A stretch of 64,000 bases of DNA from Chryseobacterium viscerum. GTDB lineage: Bacteria > Bacteroidota > Bacteroidia > Flavobacteriales > Weeksellaceae. The stretch covers positions 363,473 through 427,472 of the forward strand of contig NZ_PPEG02000006.1 in assembly GCF_002899945.2 (NCBI RefSeq), read 5' to 3'. Both the position numbers and the translations under genes were made by a program. Below the pieces are notes generated by a model. It had not been told where the DNA came from. It saw only the letters and a program-made list of their open reading frames with translations, and did no database searches. Positions 1 to 8,777 of this stretch are shown piece after piece (the first letter of the stretch is position 1; every line of letters starts with the position of its first letter).

Positions 1-8
1 GAAAGGCT

Positions 9-932
9 CTAGTCTATAAAATAAGTATCCGGTTTCTTCAATTCTCCCTGAGGAATTGCTGCCTGTTCAAAAATAGAAAATTCTATGGTACGGCAAATGC
101 TGTTCAGGGCAAGATCATTTTCTTCCTCACCAAAAGGTTCACCAATCTCCTGGATAATGGCATCGAGGGCAATAAAGGTATAGCTTATCAACAGAACGAT
201 CAAAGGCATCATCCATCCTAAAGAATCTACCAATCCAAAGGGAAGCCAGAAACAATACAGATATACGGTGCGATGCAGCAAAACACTGTAAGCAAACGGC
301 AACGGAGTATTGTAAATTCTCTCACATCCCCCGGAAATATTAGAAAACTGATTCAACTGATGATCCATAGAGGTCATCACGATGGTATCTATATTTCCTT
401 TTTTATTCTGCTCGTTGAGCCAGTCGGCAATAAACCCCAGAATAATACTTGGAATAAACTTTTTATCCTTTACTTGCGCCAGTTGTTCCGGAGAAAGCAG
501 TCTCTCAAGATGCTCTGTACCGGTTTTATCTCTCAATTGAAAGTTCAGCGACCAGGAAAATGCCGAGATCAGCTTAATGATTTTCTGTTTTTCTTCTTTG
601 GATTCGGGAGAAGAGTCGTTTACTAATGATAAAATCTGCCTTGTCAAAGACCTGGTTTCAATCACAAGTGACCCCCAAAGTTTTCTGCCTTCCCAGAAAC
701 GGTCATAGCTCGCAGAATTACAGAATCCCATAAAAATGGCAAGTGCCAATCCTATCAGCGTAAAAATGGTAGGATTAAGATGCACTTTATAATCAAAGAT
801 TCTCCCTTTAAAAAAATAGATAGCCAAAGAAAATAGCGTAATCATAGTGAGCTGAACTACAATTTTCTTCAACACAGATCCTCTCCATATAAATAGCATT
901 TTCAGCCAATTCGTTCGCTGTCTGACTATCAT
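9..932 (-). CDS. Bestrophin-like (UPF0187) anion channel family membrane protein
   Basis: 307 residues, complete, ATG to TAG. Family knowledge: bacterial bestrophin homologues are pentameric inner-membrane ion channels related to eukaryotic Ca-activated chloride channels. Seen: hydrophobic segments near residues 25-41 and 53-71, then the family motif YDRFWEGRKLWG (about 76-87), further membrane segments around 215-255, and the late acidic motif GEPFGEEENDL (about 264-274), which matches the bestrophin EPFGxDxNDL block. It lies 20 bp downstream of the HD-Pycsar-TM gene on the same strand, and I see no good promoter in the gap, so the two are probably co-transcribed. The transported ion cannot be told from sequence. 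Confidence 0.88.
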   Translation of the reverse strand: MIVRQRTNWLKMLFIWRGSVLKKIVVQLTMITLFSLAIYFFKGRIFDYKVHLNPTIFTLIGLALAIFMGFCNSASYDRFWEGRKLWGSLVIETRSLTRQILSLVNDSSPESKEEKQKIIKLISAFSWSLNFQLRDKTGTEHLERLLSPEQLAQVKDKKFIPSIILGFIADWLNEQNKKGNIDTIVMTSMDHQLNQFSNISGGCERIYNTPLPFAYSVLLHRTVYLYCFWLPFGLVDSLGWMMPLIVLLISYTFIALDAIIQEIGEPFGEEENDLALNSICRTIEFSIFEQAAIPQGELKKPDTYFID

Positions 933-952
933 TTGTGTATATTTATTTTAAA

Positions 953-2128
953 TTAAAGACTAAGGAATGCGATCCCAAAAGACAGAACGGAAATAATAAT
1001 CCCGGCCATAAAGATCTTATAGGTAATGGATAAAAGCTTGTATTTCCTGTCAAGAACTTTTCCCAGATAGTATAAATCTTTTACCATAGAATCATAAATA
1101 TAATCTCTGTCTTTGATCAGGTCTTTCATCGCATTGTGATAATCATCAAACAACATCTGCTGAAAGTTTCCGAAGAACAGCAGGTTTACTTTTCTATTCG
1201 CAATATCCTGATTGGTAAACGTAGTTTTTGTCACATTCGGCTTGGTAGACAAGATCGCAAATATAATCGTCAGTACGCTTGACAAGAGCAATATGAAACT
1301 TGGAAGAATCAAATGTGAATTTTTAGGAGCATCCAGCTTCGGAACCAGTACAGAAAGACAAACCGAAATAATAATCGCATTTACTGATAAAAGAATATTG
1401 GCTTTACTATCTGCAATATCGCTCAGTCTCGTATGATTGTTAAGGGTTACTCTGAATAAAGTATCTACACTTCTGTCTGATTTTTCTTTTTCCTTTTTTC
1501 CCTCTGAAACCTCCTTCTTACTCTCTTTTTTATCTTCTTCTTTTTCCAGCTTCTTTTCGATCTTTTTAATGTTCTTCTTTTTCAGGGGTTCCCAGTTTTC
1601 TTTGGCATAATCTGTATAAAAAGTATGCTTATTCTTTAGCATATCAAGATTACCGGCATTCCATTCTTCATTGGAAAAACATCTTACATTGGTCAATTCC
1701 CATTCTTTTCTCAAAGCATCGGAAATATCACTGTAATCATGACCTGCAAAATGACTGAAATCGGCATCTTTTACAATTTTTTCCAGTAAATTCTGAGGTT
1801 CATACTGTATTTTCGTAGCCAGAATCAGTTTTTCAACATCTGCAATATAGCTTTCCGGATAATTTTCCTGATGTAAAAAGGCTTTCATAACCTCTACGCT
1901 CCTTTCCTCGTGGTTCAGAGCACATTCTATATACCCGGTATCATGAAACCATAATGCGACGAGTACCTTCTCCTGATCCTCTTCAGAGACAGGAGTATTT
2001 TTCATGATTTCCTCTGCCTTATTGACTGTATAGGCAGTATGGATAAAATTATGATAAAAATATACTGAAGATAACTTATCTTTGAATAAGATTTCAACAT
2101 AATTTTTAGCTTTGTGTAGAATGCTCAT
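953..2128 (-). CDS. HD-domain phosphohydrolase fused to a Pycsar-type transmembrane effector domain (DUF5706/PycTM-like)
   Basis: 391 residues. The N-terminal half is an HD-superfamily domain with candidate metal ligands H30, H62-D63 (in WFHDTGY) and D121 (KDADF). Residues about 184-218 are a very charged Lys/Glu linker. The C-terminal region (about 222-391) has the conserved block IADSKANILLSVN, hydrophobic segments near 246-263, 273-293 and 371-390, and the overall shape of the Pycsar-TM effector domain. Family knowledge: PycTM effectors respond to cCMP or cUMP and damage the membrane during phage defence, but many flavobacterial HD-PycTM proteins are stand-alone. No cyclase gene is next to it; a bestrophin channel follows by 20 bp. 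It diverges from the phosphoesterase gene with only 26 bp between starts. Whether it acts in defence or signalling is inference. Confidence 0.8.
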   Translation of the reverse strand: MSILHKAKNYVEILFKDKLSSVYFYHNFIHTAYTVNKAEEIMKNTPVSEEDQEKVLVALWFHDTGYIECALNHEERSVEVMKAFLHQENYPESYIADVEKLILATKIQYEPQNLLEKIVKDADFSHFAGHDYSDISDALRKEWELTNVRCFSNEEWNAGNLDMLKNKHTFYTDYAKENWEPLKKKNIKKIEKKLEKEEDKKESKKEVSEGKKEKEKSDRSVDTLFRVTLNNHTRLSDIADSKANILLSVNAIIISVCLSVLVPKLDAPKNSHLILPSFILLLSSVLTIIFAILSTKPNVTKTTFTNQDIANRKVNLLFFGNFQQMLFDDYHNAMKDLIKDRDYIYDSMVKDLYYLGKVLDRKYKLLSITYKIFMAGIIISVLSFGIAFLSL

Positions 2129-2154
2129 TCCTGAATTTTTGTTAATGTAAATTT

Positions 2155-5100
2155 ATGAATTTATCCTTTAAAACTCATCTAAAAAATACTTCTATTGTTC
2201 TTCGAACAGTAATGTCCGCAGGAGCCCTTTATTCCTGTGCTACCTATAACGTGCAAAAGGGCAAAAACTTATTTGAAGTAAAAGATTCTGAAATAAAATC
2301 TGAAAATGATTTTAAAGTTTTTCTGATTGGAGATGCTGGAAATGCAGATGAACCTCAGGCACAAAAGACTCTGAATTTACTAAAAAGTAAGCTGGACTCT
2401 GCCGACAGCAACTCTATGCTGATCTTTCTGGGAGATAATATCTATCCTAACGGGATGCCCAAAGAAACCGATAAAGAGTATGCTTCAGCTAAAGAAAAAC
2501 TGGAAAATCAGCTTGCCATCACTAAAAACTTCAAAGGGAAAACATTAGTAATTCCCGGAAATCACGACTGGTACAACGGGCTGGAAGGATTGAATACCCA
2601 GGAAGGGCTGGTAAAAAAATATCTGGACGATAAAAAGGCATTCCTCCCTAAAAACGGATGCCCAATTGACGATATCAACCTATCCAAAGACATCAAGCTT
2701 ATCGCTATTGATTCGGAATGGGTGATTGCCAACTGGGACAATTATCCGGGGATCAACAAAAACTGTAATATCAAAACCCGCGAGGATTTCTTTACCGAAT
2801 TTAAAGATCTTATCATTAAAAATCAGGGTAAAAAAATCATTGTAGCTTTACACCATCCTATTATCAGCAGTGGAACGCATGCAGGCTTTAATTCTGCGAA
2901 ATCTCATCTTTTCCCTTTAAAAAGTAAGGTTCCAGTTCCTGTAGTTGCAAGTGTCATCAATATAGTAAGGAGTTCCTCCGGAGCGAGTCCTGAAGATATT
3001 AATAACCAACATTATGCAGATCTGGCGAACAGACTGAAAAGTATCGTCCAGGATAAAGAAAACATTATTTTCGTTTCCGGACATGATCATAATCTTCAAT
3101 ATCACGAAGATGGAAACTTCAGACAGATCATCAGTGGTGCAGGCTCTAAAACAGATCCTTCTACCATTGTCGAAAAAACGGACTTCTCTTATGGGGGAAG
3201 CGGTTTTGCGGTTTTAAATTTCAGAAAAAATGAAAGTACGGATGTTGAGTATTTTTCAACAAAAGACGCACAGCTTAAAAAACTGACTCATATTTCAGTC
3301 ATTTCCAAACCGGATGCATTTGTTAATAATTTTCCAAATTCTTTTCCGGCGACCTTCTCTTCAACCATTTATCCGGTACAGCTTACCGAAAAAAGGAAGT
3401 TTTATCGCTGGCTTTGGGGAGACCATTACAGAAGATATTATGGAATTCCGATTGAAGCTCCAACGGCCAACCTTTCAGAATTGAACGGAGGATATATTCC
3501 TTTCAGAGAAGGAGGAGGAAACCAATCCAACAGTTTACGATTAAAATCAACAGACGGACAGGAGTTTGTGATGCGCGGTGTGAAAAAAAGTGCCATTCGT
3601 TTCCTTAATAATATGGCTTTCCAAAAAAGTACATTAGGAGAAGAGCTTGCAGATACTTTCCCTGAAAAATTCCTGCTTGATTTTTATACGACCAACCATC
3701 CTTTTACTCCATTTACCATTGGGAATATGTCAGAAAAACTGAATATTCTGCACAGTAATCCCAAATTGTATTATATCCCAAAACAACATGCTTTGGGAAG
3801 ATATAACGAGAACTATGGAGATGAAATGTACATGATTGAAGAACGTTTTTCTTCTGATCCTAAAACATTGGCCTATCTTGACAATGCAAAAGATATCGTT
3901 TCTACAGATGATGTATTGAAAAACCTCAACAAAAGCAATAAATATTCTGTTGACAGAGAATCTTACATCAGAGCAAGATTATTTGATATGCTTATCGGTG
4001 ACTGGGACAGACACTCGGATCAGTGGAAATGGGCAGAATATGAAGTGGGCGACAAAGTTGTCTATAAACCTATTCCTAAAGACAGGGATCAGGCCTTCAG
4101 TAGATATGACGGGGCTGCATTTAAAGTGATTATGAATGTTCCGGCCATCCGCCATATGAAAACCTTTACAGAAGACATCAGCAGTGTAAAATGGCTGGCT
4201 ATGGAACCCTATCCTATGGATTTGGTTTTCTTAAAAGGTGCTGACCAGCAAGAGTGGGAAACGCAGGCAAAATATATCCAGGAGCATCTTACCGATGCGG
4301 ATATTGATGATGCTTTCCATAATCTTCCGAAAGAAGTACAGGATGATACCATCGCTGAAATCCAGCGAAAACTGAAAATAAGAAAGACAAAACTCCAGAG
4401 CTATGCGACTCAGTATTATGATGTATTGCAGAAAAAAGTGCCTCTGGCAGGTACTGTAAGTCCTGATAAATTTGTCATCACCAAAAACGGACATTCCGTT
4501 CTTGTACAGCAATACAAACTGGGTAAGAATAAGGATAAGAATGAGCTTGTTTTTGAAAAGACCTATCACGATTCAAAAACAAAAGAACTGTGGATCTACG
4601 GATTGGAAGATGATGATATCTATGAAGTAAACGGAACCGGAAGTCCTAAAATGACGATCAGACTGATCGGTGGATATAATCATGATACGTATACTATTGG
4701 TGATGGAAGAAAAGTAAAGATTTATGATTTTAAATCTCAGAAGAATACTTATAATGCCAGCAATGCAACCAAAAATATTACTGACGACTACGACATCAAC
4801 AGTTATAATTATAAGCATCCGAAATACAATTCATTTGCCGGTTATCCAAATTTAGACTACAACCCCGATGATGGTGTTATTGTAGGAGTTTTGGCTAATT
4901 ATACCGTTAATAATTTTATCCGCGATCCTTTTACTCAAAGACACAGCTTAAAAGCTAATTTTTATACAGCTACAGCAGGATTCAGTCTTACGTATAAAGG
5001 AGTGTTCAAAAAAGCAATCTCAGGATGGGATATCAATCTGGATGCATTTTATACGACACCAAGGTTTTCTCAAAACTTCTTTGGGCTTTCCAATGAAAGT

Positions 5101-5871
5101 GAGTACGACAAAGAAGATACGGAAAGAGAATACAACAGAGCCAGAATTTCTAAGTTCAACTTTGCTCCTTCCATCTCTCAGAAGAGCTGGATGAATCTCA
5201 GTCATCAGTTTCAGCTGACTTTTGAGGATAATAAAGTACAGAAAAAAGCAGATCGATTCATCAACCAGTCACCAGACGTAAGACCGGGGGTATTTAACAG
5301 CCAGCAGTTTGTAGGAGCTAATTATACTTTTGGCTATAAAAATGCTGATAATGTAGCCTTCCCTACTCTTGGGCTGGAATTCATGGTTAATGCCGACTGG
5401 AAAGCAACTCTTTCCGATTTTAATAAAAATTTCGTGACTGTAAAAGGAAAGCTTGCTGTTGATCATAGAATTGATAAAAAAGGAAAATTTGTATTTGCAA
5501 ACTCCAGCAACGTCATGTGGATCAATAATAATAATTTTGAATTTTATCAGGCCGCAACCATTGGTGGTAATAACGGTATGAGGGCTTTCAGAAACGAAAG
5601 ATTCTCCGGAAGATCATACTTTATCAATAACTCTGAAATTCGATGGGATTTCGGAAGGGTAAGAAATAATATTGCTCCGGCAAACATGGGAATCCTTATT
5701 GGATATGATATCGGTCGTGTATGGAATGACGGTGAAAATTCCAGAAAATGGCATCAATCGGCTGGGGCTGGGGTTTGGCTGAGTATCGTAGAAATGGTGT
5801 CTGCAAGGCTGAATTATTTCTATGGTTCAGATGGCGGAAGGGTTTCTGCAGGGGTAGGAATGAAATTTTAA
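2155..5871 (+). CDS. Giant lipoprotein: calcineurin-like phosphoesterase, kinase-like middle region, C-terminal outer-membrane beta-barrel
   Basis: 1238 residues. A hydrophobic stretch ends in a lipobox-like LYSC (C28). The phosphoesterase domain (about 54-370) shows the full metal set: GDAGN (D60), GDN (93-95), GNHDW (135-139), HHP (233-235) and GHDHN (309-313). A middle region of about 400 residues holds EFVMRGVKK (470-478), GDWDRHSDQW (615-624) and DRDQAF (643-648), which look like the lysine, catalytic loop and metal-binding motifs of atypical kinases; this is my reading, not an established assignment. From about 895 the sequence alternates like a beta-barrel, with an Omp85-like block MRAFRNERFSG near 1140 and a terminal Phe. 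It probably sits in the outer membrane. Substrate unknown. Confidence 0.82.
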   Translation: MNLSFKTHLKNTSIVLRTVMSAGALYSCATYNVQKGKNLFEVKDSEIKSENDFKVFLIGDAGNADEPQAQKTLNLLKSKLDSADSNSMLIFLGDNIYPNGMPKETDKEYASAKEKLENQLAITKNFKGKTLVIPGNHDWYNGLEGLNTQEGLVKKYLDDKKAFLPKNGCPIDDINLSKDIKLIAIDSEWVIANWDNYPGINKNCNIKTREDFFTEFKDLIIKNQGKKIIVALHHPIISSGTHAGFNSAKSHLFPLKSKVPVPVVASVINIVRSSSGASPEDINNQHYADLANRLKSIVQDKENIIFVSGHDHNLQYHEDGNFRQIISGAGSKTDPSTIVEKTDFSYGGSGFAVLNFRKNESTDVEYFSTKDAQLKKLTHISVISKPDAFVNNFPNSFPATFSSTIYPVQLTEKRKFYRWLWGDHYRRYYGIPIEAPTANLSELNGGYIPFREGGGNQSNSLRLKSTDGQEFVMRGVKKSAIRFLNNMAFQKSTLGEELADTFPEKFLLDFYTTNHPFTPFTIGNMSEKLNILHSNPKLYYIPKQHALGRYNENYGDEMYMIEERFSSDPKTLAYLDNAKDIVSTDDVLKNLNKSNKYSVDRESYIRARLFDMLIGDWDRHSDQWKWAEYEVGDKVVYKPIPKDRDQAFSRYDGAAFKVIMNVPAIRHMKTFTEDISSVKWLAMEPYPMDLVFLKGADQQEWETQAKYIQEHLTDADIDDAFHNLPKEVQDDTIAEIQRKLKIRKTKLQSYATQYYDVLQKKVPLAGTVSPDKFVITKNGHSVLVQQYKLGKNKDKNELVFEKTYHDSKTKELWIYGLEDDDIYEVNGTGSPKMTIRLIGGYNHDTYTIGDGRKVKIYDFKSQKNTYNASNATKNITDDYDINSYNYKHPKYNSFAGYPNLDYNPDDGVIVGVLANYTVNNFIRDPFTQRHSLKANFYTATAGFSLTYKGVFKKAISGWDINLDAFYTTPRFSQNFFGLSNESEYDKEDTEREYNRARISKFNFAPSISQKSWMNLSHQFQLTFEDNKVQKKADRFINQSPDVRPGVFNSQQFVGANYTFGYKNADNVAFPTLGLEFMVNADWKATLSDFNKNFVTVKGKLAVDHRIDKKGKFVFANSSNVMWINNNNFEFYQAATIGGNNGMRAFRNERFSGRSYFINNSEIRWDFGRVRNNIAPANMGILIGYDIGRVWNDGENSRKWHQSAGAGVWLSIVEMVSARLNYFYGSDGGRVSAGVGMKF

Positions 5872-6053
5872 ATCCTATCGTGAAATAAGAAAATAAGTCT
5901 AATTTCTTCAGATCAAAATACCATTTAAAAACAATCACAAAATACTGATAAACAAAAAATTAAATCAACAAAAATTGTATATCTAAAAAAATATCAATTT
6001 AAATTAAATTTAATAATTCTAATTTTCAGCTCACATTTTTCATCAATAAAACA

Positions 6054-6081
6054 AATATGGCCTTTATCTAAAGGCCATATT
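6054..6081 (+). terminator. Hairpin with 12-bp perfect stem, likely terminator of the giant lipoprotein gene
   Basis: Left arm 6054-6065 and right arm 6070-6081 pair perfectly around a 4-base loop, followed by a short T run. It lies about 180 bases after the upstream stop codon, so the 3' UTR would be long. Confidence 0.55.
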
Positions 6082-6160
6082 TTCAGCTATATAGTCAAAA
6101 CCTATAAATAGCACAATATGTTTATTAATTCTTTAAAAAACAGACATTTTAAAAACATTT

Positions 6161-6168
6161 TATATTTG
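6161..6168 (+). promoter_or_regulatory. Bacteroidota -7 element TATATTTG
   Basis: Exact match to TAnnTTTG, 30 bases before the ATG at 6199. No clear -33 TTG. Confidence 0.55.
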
Positions 6169-6198
6169 TCCCAACTAAACAAAAAAACCAACAATTGA

Positions 6199-6918
6199 AT
6201 GAAAAACAAGCTATTATATATGGTGTTACTAGTCATGTCCATAGGTCTGAATGCACAGATAGGGATAAAGACTTCTACACCACAAAATACTTTACATGTC
6301 AACGGTTCCCTTCAGGTAGTAAAAGACCTGAATGTGGGTGGCGATGATAGGACAAGGGGAAATTCAGGAAACAAAGGAGAGTTTTTAATGTCAAACGGGA
6401 CAGGAAATACTCCAGTTTGGAAAACTATTGAATCTGAAAACTTCTTAAAGGTAGTGTATGTTGGAAATAAAACGGATATCAATCCAGCAAGTGGAAGTTA
6501 CACAGGCACTCACTCTACTCCTGTCAACACTCATGAAAGTTATTCACAAACCTATATCTTTAATGTAAGCAATAAGATTGACACTGCTTATTTGACTTAT
6601 AACTCTACAACAGGTCTTTTCACGGTCGTAAAACCTGGGTTTTATAATATTGTTCCCTATGCTACCTATGACCTTAATCTGAATCCTTCAGGACAGACTG
6701 CAGGAACAGCTAATTCTTACATTCAGAAAGTTTCTCCAACCGTCACAACGCTTGCCGGTATCTCTACAGGACATGGAGAACGCACTACGGGATTGAATCA
6801 TAATCTTTCATCCATCAATTTCTTCAATACCGGGGAGACGTTCAGAATACGCTGCCGTTATACCCAGAATTTCCGATTATCCAGCGGCAATATTCACATA
6901 TCATATCTTACGCCGTAA
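6199..6918 (+). CDS. Secreted protein with fibre-like N-terminus and probable C1q/TNF-like C-terminal fold
   Basis: 239 residues with a clear signal peptide (cleavage after about residue 19, LNA/Q). The mature start reads GIKTSTPQNTLHVNGSLQVV, a pattern frequent in Bacteroidota surface proteins and resembling tail-fibre or trimeric-stalk repeats. Next comes GNKGEFLMSNGTGNTPVWK, a common linker. The C-terminal part (about 90-239) is rich in beta strands (FNVSNKIDTAYLTYNSTTG, FTVVKPGFYNIVPYATYD) like a C1q-type jelly roll. No T9SS C-terminal domain is evident. A terminator follows. Function unknown; ligand binding or a surface role is inference. Confidence 0.7.
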   Translation: MKNKLLYMVLLVMSIGLNAQIGIKTSTPQNTLHVNGSLQVVKDLNVGGDDRTRGNSGNKGEFLMSNGTGNTPVWKTIESENFLKVVYVGNKTDINPASGSYTGTHSTPVNTHESYSQTYIFNVSNKIDTAYLTYNSTTGLFTVVKPGFYNIVPYATYDLNLNPSGQTAGTANSYIQKVSPTVTTLAGISTGHGERTTGLNHNLSSINFFNTGETFRIRCRYTQNFRLSSGNIHISYLTP

Positions 6919-6957
6919 TAAACATTTCAATCACTTCAATTACATTCATATATTTAA

Positions 6958-6986
6958 AAAATCCACAGAGTAAATCTGTGGATTTT
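6958..6986. terminator. Bidirectional intrinsic terminator
   Basis: 12-bp perfect stem (6958-6969 with 6975-6986) around GTAAA, with A and T runs on either side. It serves the converging genes ending at 6918 and 7000. Confidence 0.8.
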
Positions 6987-6999
6987 GTATTTAGTATAT

Positions 7000-7812
7000 T
7001 TATGGGTAGGGAAAGTATAATAATACCTGTCCGTTTGTATCATATTTGTAACTCCATTGACTACTTGAATGCCCTGGCGGGTACGTCATATTGCCATTAG
7101 CAGGGTTCGGTAGATATTGACTAATCGTTTCTTTTGCTCTGAAATTATTGGTAGATAAACTTTTTTCGTAAAAATCATCATTGATCAAATACAGTTTTTT
7201 GAATGGATTTGCAGCATTATCAAAATCAGAATAGGTAGTCGTCGTTATTTTATTATCTACACCTCCCGTTTTTTCTAACACTTCACTCTTAATAAGATTT
7301 TTTTTGCTATCAAAATAATAGGATGTATAAAGTTCCCAACCTCCGTTTTTTTGATAGGTTACTATTTTATCTTGATCATATGTATAGCTTTTTGATGTCT
7401 CCAAGTAGGAAGGATAGCCGGCGGTATTGTTCACATACTTTTCAGCTTTTATGGGTCTGTTATTTTCCATTAAATAGATGACCGTTCCATAAGTGACAAA
7501 TCCCTCTGGTCCGAAATGATCCACTTGCACTTTATTACTAGTATATGTCAGCTGGGTAAGTACATTAGAATTGAAAAAACCACCAATACCTGTAGAATAA
7601 TAATATTTTCCAAGCATACTTTTTAAGCGATTATTTTCATAGGTAAACTGGTAATACTTTTCAGGACTAGGCATCGTAGAAAAACGATAATCCATCTCAA
7701 AAATATACCCTTTATCAGGTTCTAACTCCGCTTGCGTACGCTCTATTGCATCATCATTGGTACTGCACGAAAATAAACTTAGTGCCAATAAAATATAGAA
7801 TAAATTCTTCAT
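7000..7812 (-). CDS. Hypothetical lipoprotein with YD-repeat-like strands
   Basis: 270 residues from the ATG at 7812; an ATG two codons earlier (7818) is also possible. The signal peptide ends in the lipobox LFSC, so it is probably exported and lipid-anchored. The body contains repeated short Tyr/Asn/Asp-rich strands (YQFTYENNRLKSM, KSYTYDQDKIVTYQ, WSYKYDTNGQVLLY) typical of Bacteroidota lipoproteins that resemble RHS/YD repeats. It follows the SdiA-regulated-like lipoprotein gene on the same strand with a gap of about 40 bp, so they may be co-transcribed. No specific function recognised. Confidence 0.72.
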   Translation of the reverse strand: MKNLFYILLALSLFSCSTNDDAIERTQAELEPDKGYIFEMDYRFSTMPSPEKYYQFTYENNRLKSMLGKYYYSTGIGGFFNSNVLTQLTYTSNKVQVDHFGPEGFVTYGTVIYLMENNRPIKAEKYVNNTAGYPSYLETSKSYTYDQDKIVTYQKNGGWELYTSYYFDSKKNLIKSEVLEKTGGVDNKITTTTYSDFDNAANPFKKLYLINDDFYEKSLSTNNFRAKETISQYLPNPANGNMTYPPGHSSSQWSYKYDTNGQVLLYFPYP

Positions 7813-7849
7813 ATCCATCTAATCAGCCGCAAAAATAGGGATAAGCTAT

Positions 7850-8722
7850 TTAAAAAGAAAATGTATACACATTTCCACCCTCTTCTTTCCCTTTCTCATC
7901 AGCGATCATTACTGTTTTATCATCAAGAAAAACAATGGCTTCCTTCTGAGAATTATGGTGTAAAGGAATTTTCTGAATTTTTGCAGCACTGAAATTATCG
8001 GCAGTAAATCCGGTAAGAACATGTACATTTTTATGCGTCAGTAAAACAATTTTATCTTTCGTACTATTGATAGTTGCTGATGTAATCGCTGCATCATTAT
8101 AGCCGCCTTCAAGTTTTAAGGTTCCTATTAACTTTGCTTCAAAATTTCCTTCTTTATTAGGCACCTGGAATACCAGAAAAGTACCATCAAAACCTTTGCT
8201 TCTGTTTTTGGTGAATAAGTAAAAGTTTCCATTCATTTCTACAAAAGCTTCACAGTCATACAACAGGTTTGATTTTTTAGGTGGAAACTCCGTCTGTCCC
8301 TGATAATGGAATTTTGTAGTCTGAACAACTTTTGTAACTGTTTGTTTACTATCTTTCAAATCTGTTTTTAAAATGGCAAGGTCCTGTCTGTCATTATCAT
8401 TATTCCCGAAATCTCCGATATAAACATTTCCTTCAGAATCAGATATAATATCTTCCCAATCTGTATTTTCAGCATTTTCTACCGGTATTTTTGCCAGCAT
8501 CTCTCCTTTATCGTTCAGTCCGTATATTGCATTTTTATTCCCCCTATCTTCTATCATCCAAATAGTCTTCTTATCTTTTGACAAAGTAATTCCGGAAACT
8601 TCCTTCAACTTTTTGGGTAAGGAAAACTGTATTTTTAGTTCGTCCCCATTAGTAGGGGAATTCTGAGCTTTTGGATTGCAGCTCAATAAAAACAAAGCAG
8701 GTAGAATAAGCAAGCGTAACAT
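7850..8722 (-). CDS. Lipoprotein with SdiA-regulated/phytase-like beta-propeller fold
   Basis: 290 residues with a lipobox LLSC at C15. The protein reads as a beta-propeller: KEVSGITLSKDKKTIWMIED near the start, DSEGNVYIGDFGNNDNDRQD in the middle, YDCEAFVEMNGNFYLFTKN, and QKEAIVFLDDKTVMIADEKG near the end. This order (find-the-source, interpret-energy-like blades with acidic loops) is typical of SdiA-regulated and esterase-like phytase-type propellers. The fold is a moderately firm inference; no catalytic activity can be assigned. Likely anchored in the envelope. Confidence 0.68.
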   Translation of the reverse strand: MLRLLILPALFLLSCNPKAQNSPTNGDELKIQFSLPKKLKEVSGITLSKDKKTIWMIEDRGNKNAIYGLNDKGEMLAKIPVENAENTDWEDIISDSEGNVYIGDFGNNDNDRQDLAILKTDLKDSKQTVTKVVQTTKFHYQGQTEFPPKKSNLLYDCEAFVEMNGNFYLFTKNRSKGFDGTFLVFQVPNKEGNFEAKLIGTLKLEGGYNDAAITSATINSTKDKIVLLTHKNVHVLTGFTADNFSAAKIQKIPLHHNSQKEAIVFLDDKTVMIADEKGKEEGGNVYTFSF

Positions 8723-8777
8723 ATTTTTTTATTTTTTTTAACTGAACATAAGAAGCATTAATTGTTCCAATCAGGAC

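Larger units (their letters stand above)
5872..6198. other. Intergenic stretch, very AT-rich
   Basis: No gene is seen in these 327 bases. They contain one strong hairpin (6054-6081) and a -7 promoter element (6161-6168), both listed separately; the rest is AT-rich spacer. Confidence 0.7.

Noticed and set aside
953..2128. A complete Pycsar anti-phage system
   Set aside because: Only the effector-type domain is present; no nucleotide cyclase lies in the window, so calling a full system would be unsupported.
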